The notes below the pieces were generated by a model, which saw only the letters and a program-made list of their open reading frames with translations, searched no databases and was not told where the DNA came from. A DNA stretch of 64,000 nucleotides from [Pasteurella] aerogenes (lineage in GTDB: Bacteria > Pseudomonadota > Gammaproteobacteria > Enterobacterales > Pasteurellaceae): positions 1,922,001 through 1,986,000 of the forward strand of contig LR134362.1 in the NCBI GenBank assembly GCA_900637275.1, in the 5' to 3' direction. This document shows, piece by piece, positions 35,270 through 48,336 of the stretch (positions are counted from its first letter, which is position 1; every line of letters starts with the position of its first letter). The position numbers were made by a program, and so were the translations under genes.

Positions 35270-36094
35270 CTAAAGCCGAATAACACCATCGTAAATATGT
35301 GTAGCATCACCGGTCATATAAAGTGGCGAACCGACGCCTTCCCATTCAATCGTTAAGCGACCACCCGGCAAATCAACTTGTACGTTATTATCCAGCAAAC
35401 CTTGCATAATACCGACTGCCACAGCCGCACAAGCACCGCTGCCGCAAGCCTGAGTTTCTCCGGCACCACGTTCGTAAACCCGTAATTTAATATGTTGGCG
35501 ATTCATCACTTGCATAAATCCAGCATTCACACGCTCCGGAAAACGTTCATGACTTTCCAATAAAGGTCCAAGTTCGGCAACATTGGCAGTAGCAATATCG
35601 TCAACCTGAACGACGCAGTGTGGATTACCCATTGATACAGCACCACAAAGTACCGTTTGAATGTCAGTACGCAAAATATAATTTTTTTCAAATTTATTAG
35701 CAATAAATGGGATTTTTGCTGGCTCCCAAATAGGTTCCCCCATATTCACGCGGATCATTCCATCATCTTTAACACTTAAAATCATTTTTCCGTTTGTGGT
35801 ACTGACCGCGATATCTTTTTTGTTGGTCAACCCTTTGAGGGTTACAAAACGAGCAAAACAACGTGCGCCATTGCCACATTGTGCCACTTCGCTACCGTCT
35901 GCGTTGAAAATACGATAATGAAAATCCAATTCCGGATCATAAGGTGGCTCAACAATTAATAATTGATCAAAACCAATTCCGCAATGGCGATCCGCTAATT
36001 TTTTGATGGTTTCAGTGGGAAAATAAACATTTTGAGTCATTGCATCGACGACAACAAAATCATTGCCTAAACCGTGCATTTTAGAAAACTGCAT
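35270..36094 (-). CDS. dapF: Diaminopimelate epimerase
   Basis: A 274-residue enzyme that converts LL- to meso-diaminopimelate for lysine and peptidoglycan. The two catalytic cysteines are in CGNGARCFARF (about residues 73-83) and ACGSGACAAVAV (about 217-228). The start at 36094 (MQFSKMHGLGNDF) is the family start; the upstream extension to 36142 is not conserved. A sigma-70 promoter is visible 35 bases upstream. Confidence 0.96.
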   Translation of the reverse strand: MQFSKMHGLGNDFVVVDAMTQNVYFPTETIKKLADRHCGIGFDQLLIVEPPYDPELDFHYRIFNADGSEVAQCGNGARCFARFVTLKGLTNKKDIAVSTTNGKMILSVKDDGMIRVNMGEPIWEPAKIPFIANKFEKNYILRTDIQTVLCGAVSMGNPHCVVQVDDIATANVAELGPLLESHERFPERVNAGFMQVMNRQHIKLRVYERGAGETQACGSGACAAVAVGIMQGLLDNNVQVDLPGGRLTIEWEGVGSPLYMTGDATHIYDGVIRL

Positions 36095-36128
36095 TGTACT
36101 ACCTTTAAAATTTGTAAACATTTCTTGC

Positions 36129-36157
36129 ATTATAATCAGCAAGTTTTAGAGAGTAAA
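36129..36157 (-). promoter_or_regulatory. Sigma-70 promoter of dapF
   Basis: Minus strand: TTTACT (36157-36152), 17-base spacer, TATAAT (36134-36129). It lies between tRNA-Trp and dapF and would start transcription about 27 bases upstream of the dapF ATG. Confidence 0.65.
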
Positions 36158-36216
36158 CAAAGTTTAAAGAATAAAAGAGGTAACAAAATATTGAAATGAT
36201 AAGAAAATGTGTTTAA

Positions 36217-36292
36217 TGGCAGGGGCGGAGAGGCTCGAACTCCCAACACCCGGTTTTGGAGACCGGTGCTCTACCAATTGAACTACGCCCCT
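36217..36292 (-). tRNA. tRNA-Trp (CCA)
   Basis: A 76-base cloverleaf with encoded CCA end; acceptor AGGGGCG pairs with CGCCCCT; anticodon loop CTCCAAA gives anticodon CCA. It is the last gene of the rRNA operon transcript. Confidence 0.95.
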
Positions 36293-36308
36293 ATTGGTAT
36301 GATAGAAT

Positions 36309-36385
36309 TGGCGGAATGGACGGGACTCGAACCCGCGACCCCCTGCGTGACAGGCAGGTATTCTAACCAGCTGAACTACCACTCC
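36309..36385 (-). tRNA. tRNA-Asp (GTC)
   Basis: A 77-base cloverleaf, acceptor GGAGTGG with CCATTCC, anticodon loop CTGTCAC giving GTC, encoded CCA. It sits between the distal 5S gene and tRNA-Trp, an arrangement also seen in rrn operons of E. coli. Confidence 0.95.
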
Positions 36386-36399
36386 GCTAAATGTGGTAT

Positions 36400-36513
36400 T
36401 TGGCAGTGTCCTACTCTCACATGGGGAATCCCCACACTACCATCGGCGTTACAGCGTTTCACTTCTAAGTTCGGCATGGAATTAGGTGGTTCCACTGCAC
36501 TATTGCTGCCAAA
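36400..36513 (-). rRNA. 5S rRNA, distal copy
   Basis: Second of two 5S genes. It matches the proximal copy apart from a few substitutions, most of which keep base pairing in helices I and III. Ends are approximate to a few bases. Confidence 0.93.
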
Positions 36514-36565
36514 AAATTTTTATTTTGTTAACCCACTCTGAATAAATAGGCTAACAAAATAATAA

Positions 36566-36680
36566 CCTGGCGGTGTCCTACTCTCACATGGGGAAGCCCC
36601 ACACTACCATCGGCGTTACAGCGTTTCACTTCTGAGTTCGGCATGGAATCAGGTGGGTCCACTGCACTATCGCCGCCAAG
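36566..36680 (-). rRNA. 5S rRNA, proximal copy
   Basis: First 5S gene after 23S. Conserved 5S segments are clear on the minus strand (the GAGAGTAGG 3' region and the CGAACTCAG loop region). The 52 bases between the two 5S copies contain inverted arms (TTATTTTGTTA and TAACAAAATAA), likely a processing stem. Confidence 0.94.
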
Positions 36681-36888
36681 ATAATTCTTTCGATGATTTC
36701 ACTTCTCTTATTTTAATCTCTTCGTCTTTTTGTTCTTTCTACAGCTTCCGTCCGTCTCGTCTTTCTCTTCAACAGACTCCTCACCCTAAATTCGAAACAA
36801 GCTGTCCACTGTACTTTTCTGCTCTTACGCTTTTCTTCGTTCTTTCGTCTCGTTGCACACACCCCAAACCAAAACGCTTGAGGTTGTA

Positions 36889-39786
<2,898 letters not shown>

Positions 39787-40072
39787 ATACAACCTCAAAC
39801 ATTTTATGTCTAAGGGTATTATCTCTACAACTAAACACTTAACTGCCTTTTCTCAGTTAAGATTTTCTTTTGAACTACTCAGACTTTCCTTTTATCAGCG
39901 CCTACTTTCGTAAGATCTGACTTGAAAAATCTCTCAGTTTTCAGCTTGTTTCCAATTTTTTAAAGAACAACAGACAATTGCCTTTCGGCAAATCATCATG
40001 ACTAAATACATATCAATAAACTTTACTACCTCATCAAGGCTTGCTCATACAATGTACTTAGGCATGATGATT

Positions 40073-40148
40073 TGGTGGAGATAAGCGGGATCGAACCGCT
40101 GACCTCCTGCGTGCAAGGCAGGCGCTCTCCCAGCTGAGCTATATCCCC
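40073..40148 (-). tRNA. tRNA-Ala (TGC)
   Basis: A 76-base tRNA in the 16S-23S spacer with acceptor GGGGATA/TATCTCC, anticodon loop TTGCACG giving TGC, and encoded CCA. Confidence 0.96.
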
Positions 40149-40222
40149 AGTCATCAACATTTTCCTTTCAGCTTTCGCTCTCACTCAACCTTGCCCTTAT
40201 TTATCAAAATAAGCTCATTGAG

Positions 40223-40299
<77 letters not shown>

Positions 40300-40379
40300 A
40301 AAAGGATGTTTCTTCGTCTTTCTCTTGTCTACAATATCTCAGCCAATCTGTGTGAACACTCGCTGTCGCTTTATCTAGG

Positions 40380-41920
<1,541 letters not shown>

Positions 41921-42077
41921 TCAAGTTCAATCGCTCAATATGTACTGACTATAAAATTACGACTGAATTTCTTCAATCATTATGAATTTCAAGTTAAGCA
42001 CCTATTAAGACTTCAAAATTTAAAATAGTTTTAAATAAAGTCAATCAACAAGTGCCCACACAGATTGTCTGATATAT

Positions 42078-42090
42078 TGTTAAAGAACGT
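42078..42090 (-). promoter_or_regulatory. rRNA leader boxA antiterminator
   Basis: Minus strand ACGTTCTTTAACA followed by ATATATCAGACAATCTGTG, closely like the E. coli rrn leader boxA (TGCTCTTTAACA) and its downstream bases. It would recruit NusB/S10 for rRNA antitermination. Confidence 0.8.
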
Positions 42091-42204
42091 TTGCAATTAG
42101 CAAGGCTTGAAATTCTAATTAAACTTCCTTTCAATGTCAATCAGAAAATAAAACTTTTTTCTTTCACTTCCTGACCGCTTGCTGCTCTTGCGTTGCGGAG
42201 GCGT

Positions 42205-42232
42205 ATTATAGTGATTTGAATTCATCTCGCAA
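42205..42232 (-). promoter_or_regulatory. rrn promoter, proximal (P2-like)
   Basis: Minus strand TTGCGA (42232-42227), 16-base spacer, TATAAT (42210-42205), then a GC-rich discriminator (ACGCCTCCGC) typical of stringently controlled promoters. RelA, encoded in this window, makes the effector. Confidence 0.8.
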
Positions 42233-42326
42233 GTACTTTTTTCATAAAAAACCTCATTATAAAATCAGTTGGCATTTTTTTACTCGCTTTTTGTATTTTT
42301 TATCTACAACATAATTTAATAAAAAT

Positions 42327-42355
42327 ATCTAGAACAACAAAATTTATTTTGTCAA
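42327..42355 (-). promoter_or_regulatory. rrn promoter, distal (P1-like)
   Basis: Minus strand TTGACA (42355-42350), 17-base spacer, CTAGAT (42332-42327). It lies in an AT-rich stretch about 120 bases upstream of the proximal promoter. The whole gap 41921-42568 has no gene: it holds the 16S leader, these promoters and the sxy control region. Confidence 0.55.
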
Positions 42356-42469
42356 AGGGAAATTTACACAAAATACGGTTTTTAAGGCATTCTTTTTTAT
42401 TTCCTCGATCAAGTTCACAATTTTGCAACATAATTTACATAAATTTTTCATTAATCGCTAAGTATGTGC

Positions 42470-42536
42470 TATAACATTACTCGAAGTGGTTAATCTTAAT
42501 CACAACTTTTGGTATAAACAGGGTAGTTTGCTGTTT
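42470..42536 (+). promoter_or_regulatory. sxy promoter -10 and structured 5' leader
   Basis: TATAAC at 42470-42475 is a likely -10. In the leader two stems follow: GTGGTTAA (42486-42493) with TTAATCAC (42496-42503), one G-U pair allowed, and AAACAG (42516-42521) with CTGTTT (42531-42536). An AT-rich TTTTGCAACATAATTTACATAAA at 42421-42443 is at best a weak CRP-S-like site. In H. influenzae the sxy leader is known to fold and restrain translation. Confidence 0.5.
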
Positions 42537-42568
42537 AAGTGAAAATCATTCGGACAAAAGGATCTTGT

Positions 42569-43216
42569 ATGAACATGAAAGTAAACACACAAAAAACTAG
42601 AGAGCTCCGTCAACAATTAGAGGAGCTTGTCGGTAACGTTAAAATCAAAAGACTATTTATTGGATGTGGTATCTTCAAGGATGAAGACTTATTTGGAATG
42701 TGTCAGGGAGAGATTTTTTATCTCAAGGCAACAGGTGAACTGGCTAAATACTTTGAGTCACTCGGTGCAGTATCCTACTTAATTACTTCACAGAATTCTC
42801 GCCTCACAATAAGTAATTATTACAGATTGCCTAAATATATTATGGATGATAAAAAGGCTTTCAAGCATTGTTTAATTCTTTCAATTGAACAAGCAAAAAA
42901 GCTGCGAATTGCAATGGAGTTGTCAAAAAAAAGGCGAATCAAAGAATTGATTAATTTATCAATTAAACATGAACGCCTATTGGCTAAAATACAGGTTTAT
43001 GATGTTGAAACCTTTAAAACGGTCGGAGCAGCTAATTGCTATGTGAGGTTAAAAAAAATCGGCATATCTGTTAATATTTCTCTTTATTGGTCTCTTGCAG
43101 CAGCACTATTAAATAAATATGTGACCTTACTCACAGCCCAAGAAAAGAAAAAATTGACTGCTGAATTAAATACAGCTCTCTTGAATGCTGGCCTAAAACC
43201 GGTTAAAACAGAATAA
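42569..43216 (+). CDS. sxy: Competence regulator Sxy/TfoX
   Basis: A 215-residue protein. The ATG at 42569 behind AAAAGGA is preferred to the frame start at 42539. The N-terminal TfoX domain (about 1-95) has LVGNVKIKRLFIGCGIFKDEDLFG, as in H. influenzae Sxy, and the C-terminal domain (about 120-210) has the NLSIKHERLLAKIQVYDVETFKTVGAANCYVRLK helix-hairpin-helix-like segment. Sxy works with CRP to switch on competence genes at CRP-S sites. This fits the many uptake sequences in the window. The gene is divergent from the rRNA operon and followed by its own terminator. Confidence 0.9.
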   Translation: MNMKVNTQKTRELRQQLEELVGNVKIKRLFIGCGIFKDEDLFGMCQGEIFYLKATGELAKYFESLGAVSYLITSQNSRLTISNYYRLPKYIMDDKKAFKHCLILSIEQAKKLRIAMELSKKRRIKELINLSIKHERLLAKIQVYDVETFKTVGAANCYVRLKKIGISVNISLYWSLAAALLNKYVTLLTAQEKKKLTAELNTALLNAGLKPVKTE

Positions 43217-43237
43217 TCTGATTACATTCCTAAAACC

Positions 43238-43268
43238 AAAAGAGTTGGTTATGCCAACTCTTTTATTT
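43238..43268 (+). terminator. Terminator after sxy
   Basis: AAAAGAGTTGG pairs exactly with CCAACTCTTTT around TTATG, followed by T-rich sequence. Confidence 0.9.
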
Positions 43269-43288
43269 ATTAGTAAGATCACTTAACG

Positions 43289-43352
43289 ACACATCATAAG
43301 TTGACGAGCTATTACCACCACGCTCAATACAATTAGTATGGAGCAATTCGCC
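43289..43352. repeat. Imperfect direct repeat, left copy (gnd 3' end)
   Basis: Matches 49573-49639 in the same orientation, beginning with the exact ACACATCATAAGT and including ATTACCACCACG. The pair brackets the nitroreductase-like and restriction-modification genes. Confidence 0.7.
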
Positions 43353-43369
43353 ACTAAATCTTCTAAGAA
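43289..43369 (-). pseudogene. Decayed 3' end of gnd
   Basis: On the minus strand this reads RFSGELLHTN then ERGGNSSSTYDV, which corresponds to the Gnd C-terminus RGEFFHTN, GRGGNTASTTYDV of the intact gene 6.3 kb away. The frame runs past the Gnd stop for a few codons and upstream it breaks at a TGA. About two thirds of the bases match the intact gnd end. It looks like a stub of an older or foreign gnd copy. Confidence 0.7.
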
Positions 43370-43398
43370 ATAAACCCCGATATAATGTTCACACACGC

Positions 43399-44127
43399 CT
43401 ACACTTTCCTATACACGTCATCAAACGGTACTCGAAAGCGTTCACCCCAAACACCTCTACCTGCTTTACGCACACCACAGGAAACAACCATATTGATTTC
43501 CGCTTGGCGTGCTAGGTTAAGGAATTTTTTAATCAAAAGGCTATCAACACCCTCCATTGGGCAGGTGTCATAACCTTGCTCTGCCATTGCTAACATAAAA
43601 GTTTGCACAGCTAAGCCACAGCTTTTGTGAGCTACTACACGAATATCAGCTTCCGAAACATCAACTACAGTCGGTGTTGAAAAATGTCGGATTAAACAGA
43701 TCGCTTTGCGTAACAAGCCCAACAAGCTAAAACAGCGACTATAAACAAAAGGCATTAATTTTCCGTAATAGGCTTTTTTGTCTTGAATGCGTTTTGCTTG
43801 GCGATCAAGCGGACTGTAATTTTTGACATTTTCAATTTCAAATTCAATGTTGGCTTTAGCTCGTTGTAGATGCAAATCTTGACGAACCACAAAGACCACC
43901 ATTTCTTGAGCAGTTACCGCTGCTTTTTGTCCTAAACAAGCGTATGCTAACTTTGCCAATGCTGTCTTATCAGTAATGTGATAAAACTCGTACAGTTGCA
44001 TATTTGAACTGCTCGGTGCTAATGTTGCAAGTTGCAGGCAGGCTTTGACTTTTTCACTATCAATCGGTCTTTCCGCATCAAAATGGCGAACTGCTCGGCG
44101 ATGGTATAATAAATCAGAAAGGGACAT
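43399..44127 (-). CDS. Nitroreductase-family protein
   Basis: A 242-residue FMN-dependent nitroreductase-like protein. The start at 44127 (MSLSDLLYHRRAVRHFD) is chosen for its GGAG ribosome-binding site and the family-typical FMN-phosphate motif HRRAVRHFD at residues 9-17; an upstream in-frame start at 44220 adds unrelated residues. Further motifs are ATLAPSSSNMQLYEF (near 40-54) and a C-terminal segment with GRGVWGERFRVPFDDVY. Substrate unknown. It lies inside the accessory segment between the gnd stub and the restriction operon. Confidence 0.82.
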   Translation of the reverse strand: MSLSDLLYHRRAVRHFDAERPIDSEKVKACLQLATLAPSSSNMQLYEFYHITDKTALAKLAYACLGQKAAVTAQEMVVFVVRQDLHLQRAKANIEFEIENVKNYSPLDRQAKRIQDKKAYYGKLMPFVYSRCFSLLGLLRKAICLIRHFSTPTVVDVSEADIRVVAHKSCGLAVQTFMLAMAEQGYDTCPMEGVDSLLIKKFLNLARQAEINMVVSCGVRKAGRGVWGERFRVPFDDVYRKV

Positions 44128-44285
44128 TTTTACGCTCCATTCATCTAAAATAAAATCCACTGCGACGCTATTAGCTTGCAGTATCGAAAAAAGTAAGACT
44201 AAATCTTCTTGATTTATCAAGCAACCAATACAGATAAATTGTATGCGATTTTGAAAAATAAAGGATAGGAATTTGGTTTAAAAAG

Positions 44286-44318
44286 ACAGTGGCTGATAGT
44301 CATACTATCAGCCTTTTT
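44286..44318. terminator. Hairpin between nitroreductase and restriction operon
   Basis: GGCTGATAGT (44291-44300) pairs exactly with ACTATCAGCC (44304-44313) over a three-base loop. T5 follows on the plus side; on the minus strand, the direction of the restriction operon, the T tract is four to five bases further on. It lies 18 bases after the helicase stop. Confidence 0.7.
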
Positions 44319-44330
44319 CTTGCTATGATT

Positions 44331-46823
44331 TTAATGCATCTCATACTCTTGAATACTAATCGTTGTATCATACAAGCCAATCCGACTTTCTTGATGTTTC
44401 ATCATACCCGAATAACTCAAACTGCTGTCTTCATAACGTTTAAATTTATACACCGCATCATTCATCTGACCGCTGTTAAATAAATTCAAGCTCACCAGCA
44501 AGCTAAAATCTTTCTGCGTTAAGCCTGTTACTTTGTAGAATAACTCAGGTTCAAGTTGGGTAATCACATCTTTTAAACTGTATTCACGGTTATCAGTTAA
44601 GTACATAAAAATCGGAATGCGTGTGGCAAATTTAATCAATTTTTCTTGTACTTGTTTCCGCAAACTTTTCTCTTTCTTTTCATCTTCAGAAAGTTGTTTT
44701 TTCTCTGTTGATGTCAGATCTCGTTCGCTTGCTTCTTTTTTGGCTTTCTTCACACTTTCAGAGCGATTGATGATGGTTTCAATATCTTGGTTCAAAGAAC
44801 GGAAACCTTCAATACTCATTAATGCCTTCATGGCATCTTCATTGTGGCGTAATTTACTTAATGTTTCATTATCGACATTAACCAATAAAGCACTTTCCCA
44901 ACGACGTGCTAAAAGCGTTGCTGTTGTACCGCTCATCGCCATATCCAAAATACCGGCGGCATCAATAGAACGCATTGAACTGCCATCATAAGCAAGCACA
45001 GGCAAGAATTGAATAAACTCTGCGACTTTCTGCTCAGGATTTTTATCGTCTGTATTTAATCGAACACAATAATCCGCCAACTGCTTTAAGGCACGGTCAG
45101 GAGCAAAATCGAACACATAACAATCTTCTTTGACGATACATTCATTATTGGGATCGTTTGGATTGTGTCCACGTAATACCCACGGTGTTTGCACACGGAA
45201 AGCCGCTTGGAAATAAGTTTCAGGGCTATTTAAATTGCGTAGCATAAAAATCCCGGTCCAAGGTGCAACAGAAACACCCGTAGTCAATTTGCCACAAGAA
45301 AGTGTAATGGTTTTGCTGTTCAGCGGTTCACTCATTGCTTTTCGTACAGGAATAATCGCATCTGCCCCCATGCCTGCATCATTACCTGCGGCAACAATCA
45401 CTTGATATTCGTGGTAAAACTGATTTTGCTTTTGTGCCAACAAATTCCGCATTGCATAGCAAGATGCCACAGAAGGCATAAACCACAAGGTATGCAATAA
45501 ACTGCCTAATAAACGGCTATCGCCAAAAGGCATTGGTGGCTTTTCTGCCCCTAATTTCAGATTATCAATGGTTGTAGAACGTAATGACCCACGAATTAAA
45601 TCCAACCATTTTTGTACTTCGTTTTCATATTTGAATTTGGCATTTTCGCCTGTACCTTTGGCTTCAAAAAATTGCCCCAAATCGAACTCGTTAAATTCGC
45701 CTTTTAACGCGACTTCACGAATATCTTCGGGCAATTGATAAGTCAGCATCACCATTCGTGGTAAACTTAAATAAGGGTTATCATCGCCCTGCCAATTTTT
45801 CTTGGCTCGCTGTTCATCAGAATACGTCCAGTTGTACACCTGTTCTTCAATAAATTCACCCGAATTTAACGCACGGAACGGCGTACCCGACAAATACAAA
45901 AAGTGATGGCTCGTAATCGGCAAAGTTTCTTCATCAAAATAGTCGGGCATATCCATTTCCATCTCGGCGGCTTCGGCTTCTAATTCCTTTTGGAACGCCT
46001 GTTCTTCCGCTTCAAATAATCCTTTGGATTTTTCACGCCACGCACCATAATGGTATTCATCAAAAATAATGCAATCCCAGTTAATTGCGTGAACCCACTC
46101 ATTTTTGAGTTTGATGCCGCCTGCTTTATTTTTGCCTAAATAATCTTGGAACGAACCAAAACAAATTTGCGGAAAATCCACCGCACTTTGCCATTCATCT
46201 TTATTGGTAACAAATCGCCAACCTTGAAAATCAAGATGATTTTGCAAATCTTCTTGCCATGCATTTTGCACCGCAGGCTTAAAGGTCAGCACCAAAATCT
46301 TTTTCCAATCCATTTCTTTGGCAAGCTGATATGCCGCAAAGGTTTTACCAAAACGCATTTTGGCATTCCACAAAAAGTGCGGTGTTTTTTCTTTATTCTT
46401 TTCATCTTGATGAAAAGAACGGAAGTATTGAGCGGTTTTGCTGACGGCTTCTTGCTGTTCAGGTCGCATACCAAATGCAAAAATTCGCTCTCTTTCGACC
46501 GCTTGTCTTGTTTTAACCTCTAAATAAGCAGATTTCACATCGTTTAAATCGCATTTAAACCATTCGCCCTCTAAACGTTCAATCCCTCTTTTCTGTAGAA
46601 CAGCGTGGAGATCGTAATCTCGAAAACTTGAACCATCATCACGAATGGCACGTTCGTCAAATACCACTTGATAGCTTTGATTAGGCAATTTCACAGGATA
46701 TTGTTCCGCCACTCGCTGTGCAACATCTCTTGTGGTATAGCCAATTTTTAAGCAATGGGGGAAACGTCTGTCGCGGTAAGCGTAGATTTTTGGGGTTCTT
46801 AATTCGGAAATAAAATTACTCAT
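44331..46823 (-). CDS. GIY-YIG nuclease / SF2 helicase restriction-type protein
   Basis: An 830-residue multi-domain protein. Residues about 10-100 look like a GIY-YIG nuclease: KIYAYRDRRFPHCLKIGYTTRDVAQRV, with the late Glu in LEGEWFKC. A superfamily 2 helicase follows (about 130-570): motif I AKMRFGKTFAAY near residue 163, motif II IIFDEYHYGAW near 253, motif III YLSGTPFRAL near 318, motif V/VI GKLTTGVSVAP and QAAFRVQ near 525-550. The C-terminal third has a charged coiled coil (KKAKKEASERDLTSTEKKQLSEDEKKE). It overlaps the upstream methyltransferase gene by eight bases. Two uptake sequences lie in it. Probable DNA-translocating restriction subunit. Confidence 0.85.
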   Translation of the reverse strand: MSNFISELRTPKIYAYRDRRFPHCLKIGYTTRDVAQRVAEQYPVKLPNQSYQVVFDERAIRDDGSSFRDYDLHAVLQKRGIERLEGEWFKCDLNDVKSAYLEVKTRQAVERERIFAFGMRPEQQEAVSKTAQYFRSFHQDEKNKEKTPHFLWNAKMRFGKTFAAYQLAKEMDWKKILVLTFKPAVQNAWQEDLQNHLDFQGWRFVTNKDEWQSAVDFPQICFGSFQDYLGKNKAGGIKLKNEWVHAINWDCIIFDEYHYGAWREKSKGLFEAEEQAFQKELEAEAAEMEMDMPDYFDEETLPITSHHFLYLSGTPFRALNSGEFIEEQVYNWTYSDEQRAKKNWQGDDNPYLSLPRMVMLTYQLPEDIREVALKGEFNEFDLGQFFEAKGTGENAKFKYENEVQKWLDLIRGSLRSTTIDNLKLGAEKPPMPFGDSRLLGSLLHTLWFMPSVASCYAMRNLLAQKQNQFYHEYQVIVAAGNDAGMGADAIIPVRKAMSEPLNSKTITLSCGKLTTGVSVAPWTGIFMLRNLNSPETYFQAAFRVQTPWVLRGHNPNDPNNECIVKEDCYVFDFAPDRALKQLADYCVRLNTDDKNPEQKVAEFIQFLPVLAYDGSSMRSIDAAGILDMAMSGTTATLLARRWESALLVNVDNETLSKLRHNEDAMKALMSIEGFRSLNQDIETIINRSESVKKAKKEASERDLTSTEKKQLSEDEKKEKSLRKQVQEKLIKFATRIPIFMYLTDNREYSLKDVITQLEPELFYKVTGLTQKDFSLLVSLNLFNSGQMNDAVYKFKRYEDSSLSYSGMMKHQESRIGLYDTTISIQEYEMH

Positions 46824-48336
46824 TTTCGTTCACCATTGGACGAATCATTGATTCAATATAATCAATTTCATCTTTCGTTAAATTGTATTTTGCGTAGAGT
46901 TCTTTATCTGACCAAGGTTTTGAAAAGTCTTGTAATGGTACAAATTTATATACTTTTTGGGTTGCGTGTTGCGTTGGTTTTTGTAATAAAACTAAGAAAC
47001 GGAAAAATTTAGTTTCCATATAAGAAATAACATTCTTACATTCTTGTTTTGAACTAAATGGACCAATAACTAAATAAGTTTCAGTACAGCAAGTATTAGG
47101 CTCGCCAATAAATGGCTTATTTATGACTTGAACAGGAAATTTATCACCCATTCCATAAGCCATCGAAATATAAATTTTGTAACTGTTAGTCCATTCTTGA
47201 TTTTTTTGAATTTCAGGTTTGCTGATATATGTAACCTTTTTATTACCAAATACTTTTACTGAAAATGGAAATTCATTAGGTCTTCCTGAAAAGGTTGTAT
47301 CAAAGCCAAAAGGTTTTCTTGAGCTAACAAGAGAACTAAAATTGTCATCTGTTGATGACATCGTTTTATGATAAATTGTAACAGCTTGATTTTGACGAAT
47401 AAAAATGTCAGAACCTTTTTCTCTTAAAGGTCGTTTCATCTGGGATAACATTTCCCCTTTTTGATAGGTACAAACCAAGCAATCTCCATTATAAGATTGT
47501 TCCCAAAGAAAAAAACTTACCCCACCCTCAACAGTTACACCAGGAAAACAATCACTAGAATTTGGATAGTCGTGAATTTCTTTCAGTCTATTATCAGAGA
47601 GCATATTTTCACGAAATTGATCTAAACCTTTACCGCCAGCAAACCAACGAGAAGGTGTAATCATTACTAAATAAGTTGGTTTAAGTTTTTGAGCTTGTTC
47701 TACAAATAAGTGATAAATTGGTCTAGCACTCGCTTGAGCTCCTCCATCACTTAACTGATAAGGCGGATTGCCGATAATAACGTCAAATTTCATAGGGCAA
47801 TTTGGAATAATCTCTTGAATAGGTTGATGAATAAACGCATAAGCGTGGCTTTCTAAATGGCTTGCACGGTCGTAAACCTGTTGGCTTGCACCACAATGGG
47901 AACAACGCCCATTTTCCCAACTGTGTTGCAAAGGTGAATAGAAAATATTGCCTTGCGGATCGTCAAATTCAGTACAAAGGGCATATTGATGATTTGCCGA
48001 ACGGCTACAATAAAGACTACGGCGTGCCAATAATGAAGTTAGTTCCGTGATCCCTAAGCCAAAAATTTGTTTGGTAAAAATATGGTTAATGCGAGTTTGC
48101 AAATCAGGAATTTCATTCTCTAAGCCTTTAATCAAACGCTTGGCAATCTCACGTAAAAACACGCCAGATTTTGTTGCAGGATCTAAAAAAGTCGATGTTT
48201 TTGAGCTAAACAACTCTTGTGGCAATAAATCCAACATACGGTTGGCAAGTTCAGGCGAAGTAAACACTTCATCATTAGATAAATTTGCCAAACAAGACAA
48301 TACGTCAGGATTGTAGTTAATCGATAGGTTGTGCAT
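46816..48336 (-). CDS. N6-adenine DNA methyltransferase (Eco57I-like)
   Basis: A 506-residue protein with SAM motif I FLDPATKSGVFL near residues 48-59 and the catalytic motif IV IGNPPYQL near 189-196, typical of amino-methyltransferases of the Eco57I/type IIG group. Between them a Cys-rich region (YCSRSANHQYALC and CSHCGA, residues about 107-150) could bind zinc. The C-terminal half (from about 260) is the likely target-recognition part. It overlaps the preceding gene by 20 bases and the helicase gene by eight, so the three are translated as a coupled set. Confidence 0.88.
   Translation of the reverse strand: MHNLSINYNPDVLSCLANLSNDEVFTSPELANRMLDLLPQELFSSKTSTFLDPATKSGVFLREIAKRLIKGLENEIPDLQTRINHIFTKQIFGLGITELTSLLARRSLYCSRSANHQYALCTEFDDPQGNIFYSPLQHSWENGRCSHCGASQQVYDRASHLESHAYAFIHQPIQEIIPNCPMKFDVIIGNPPYQLSDGGAQASARPIYHLFVEQAQKLKPTYLVMITPSRWFAGGKGLDQFRENMLSDNRLKEIHDYPNSSDCFPGVTVEGGVSFFLWEQSYNGDCLVCTYQKGEMLSQMKRPLREKGSDIFIRQNQAVTIYHKTMSSTDDNFSSLVSSRKPFGFDTTFSGRPNEFPFSVKVFGNKKVTYISKPEIQKNQEWTNSYKIYISMAYGMGDKFPVQVINKPFIGEPNTCCTETYLVIGPFSSKQECKNVISYMETKFFRFLVLLQKPTQHATQKVYKFVPLQDFSKPWSDKELYAKYNLTKDEIDYIESMIRPMVNENE

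Noticed and set aside
42421..42443. CRP-S site upstream of sxy
   Set aside because: Only the left half resembles the consensus, and the distance to the -10 is not ideal, so I do not list it as a feature on its own.
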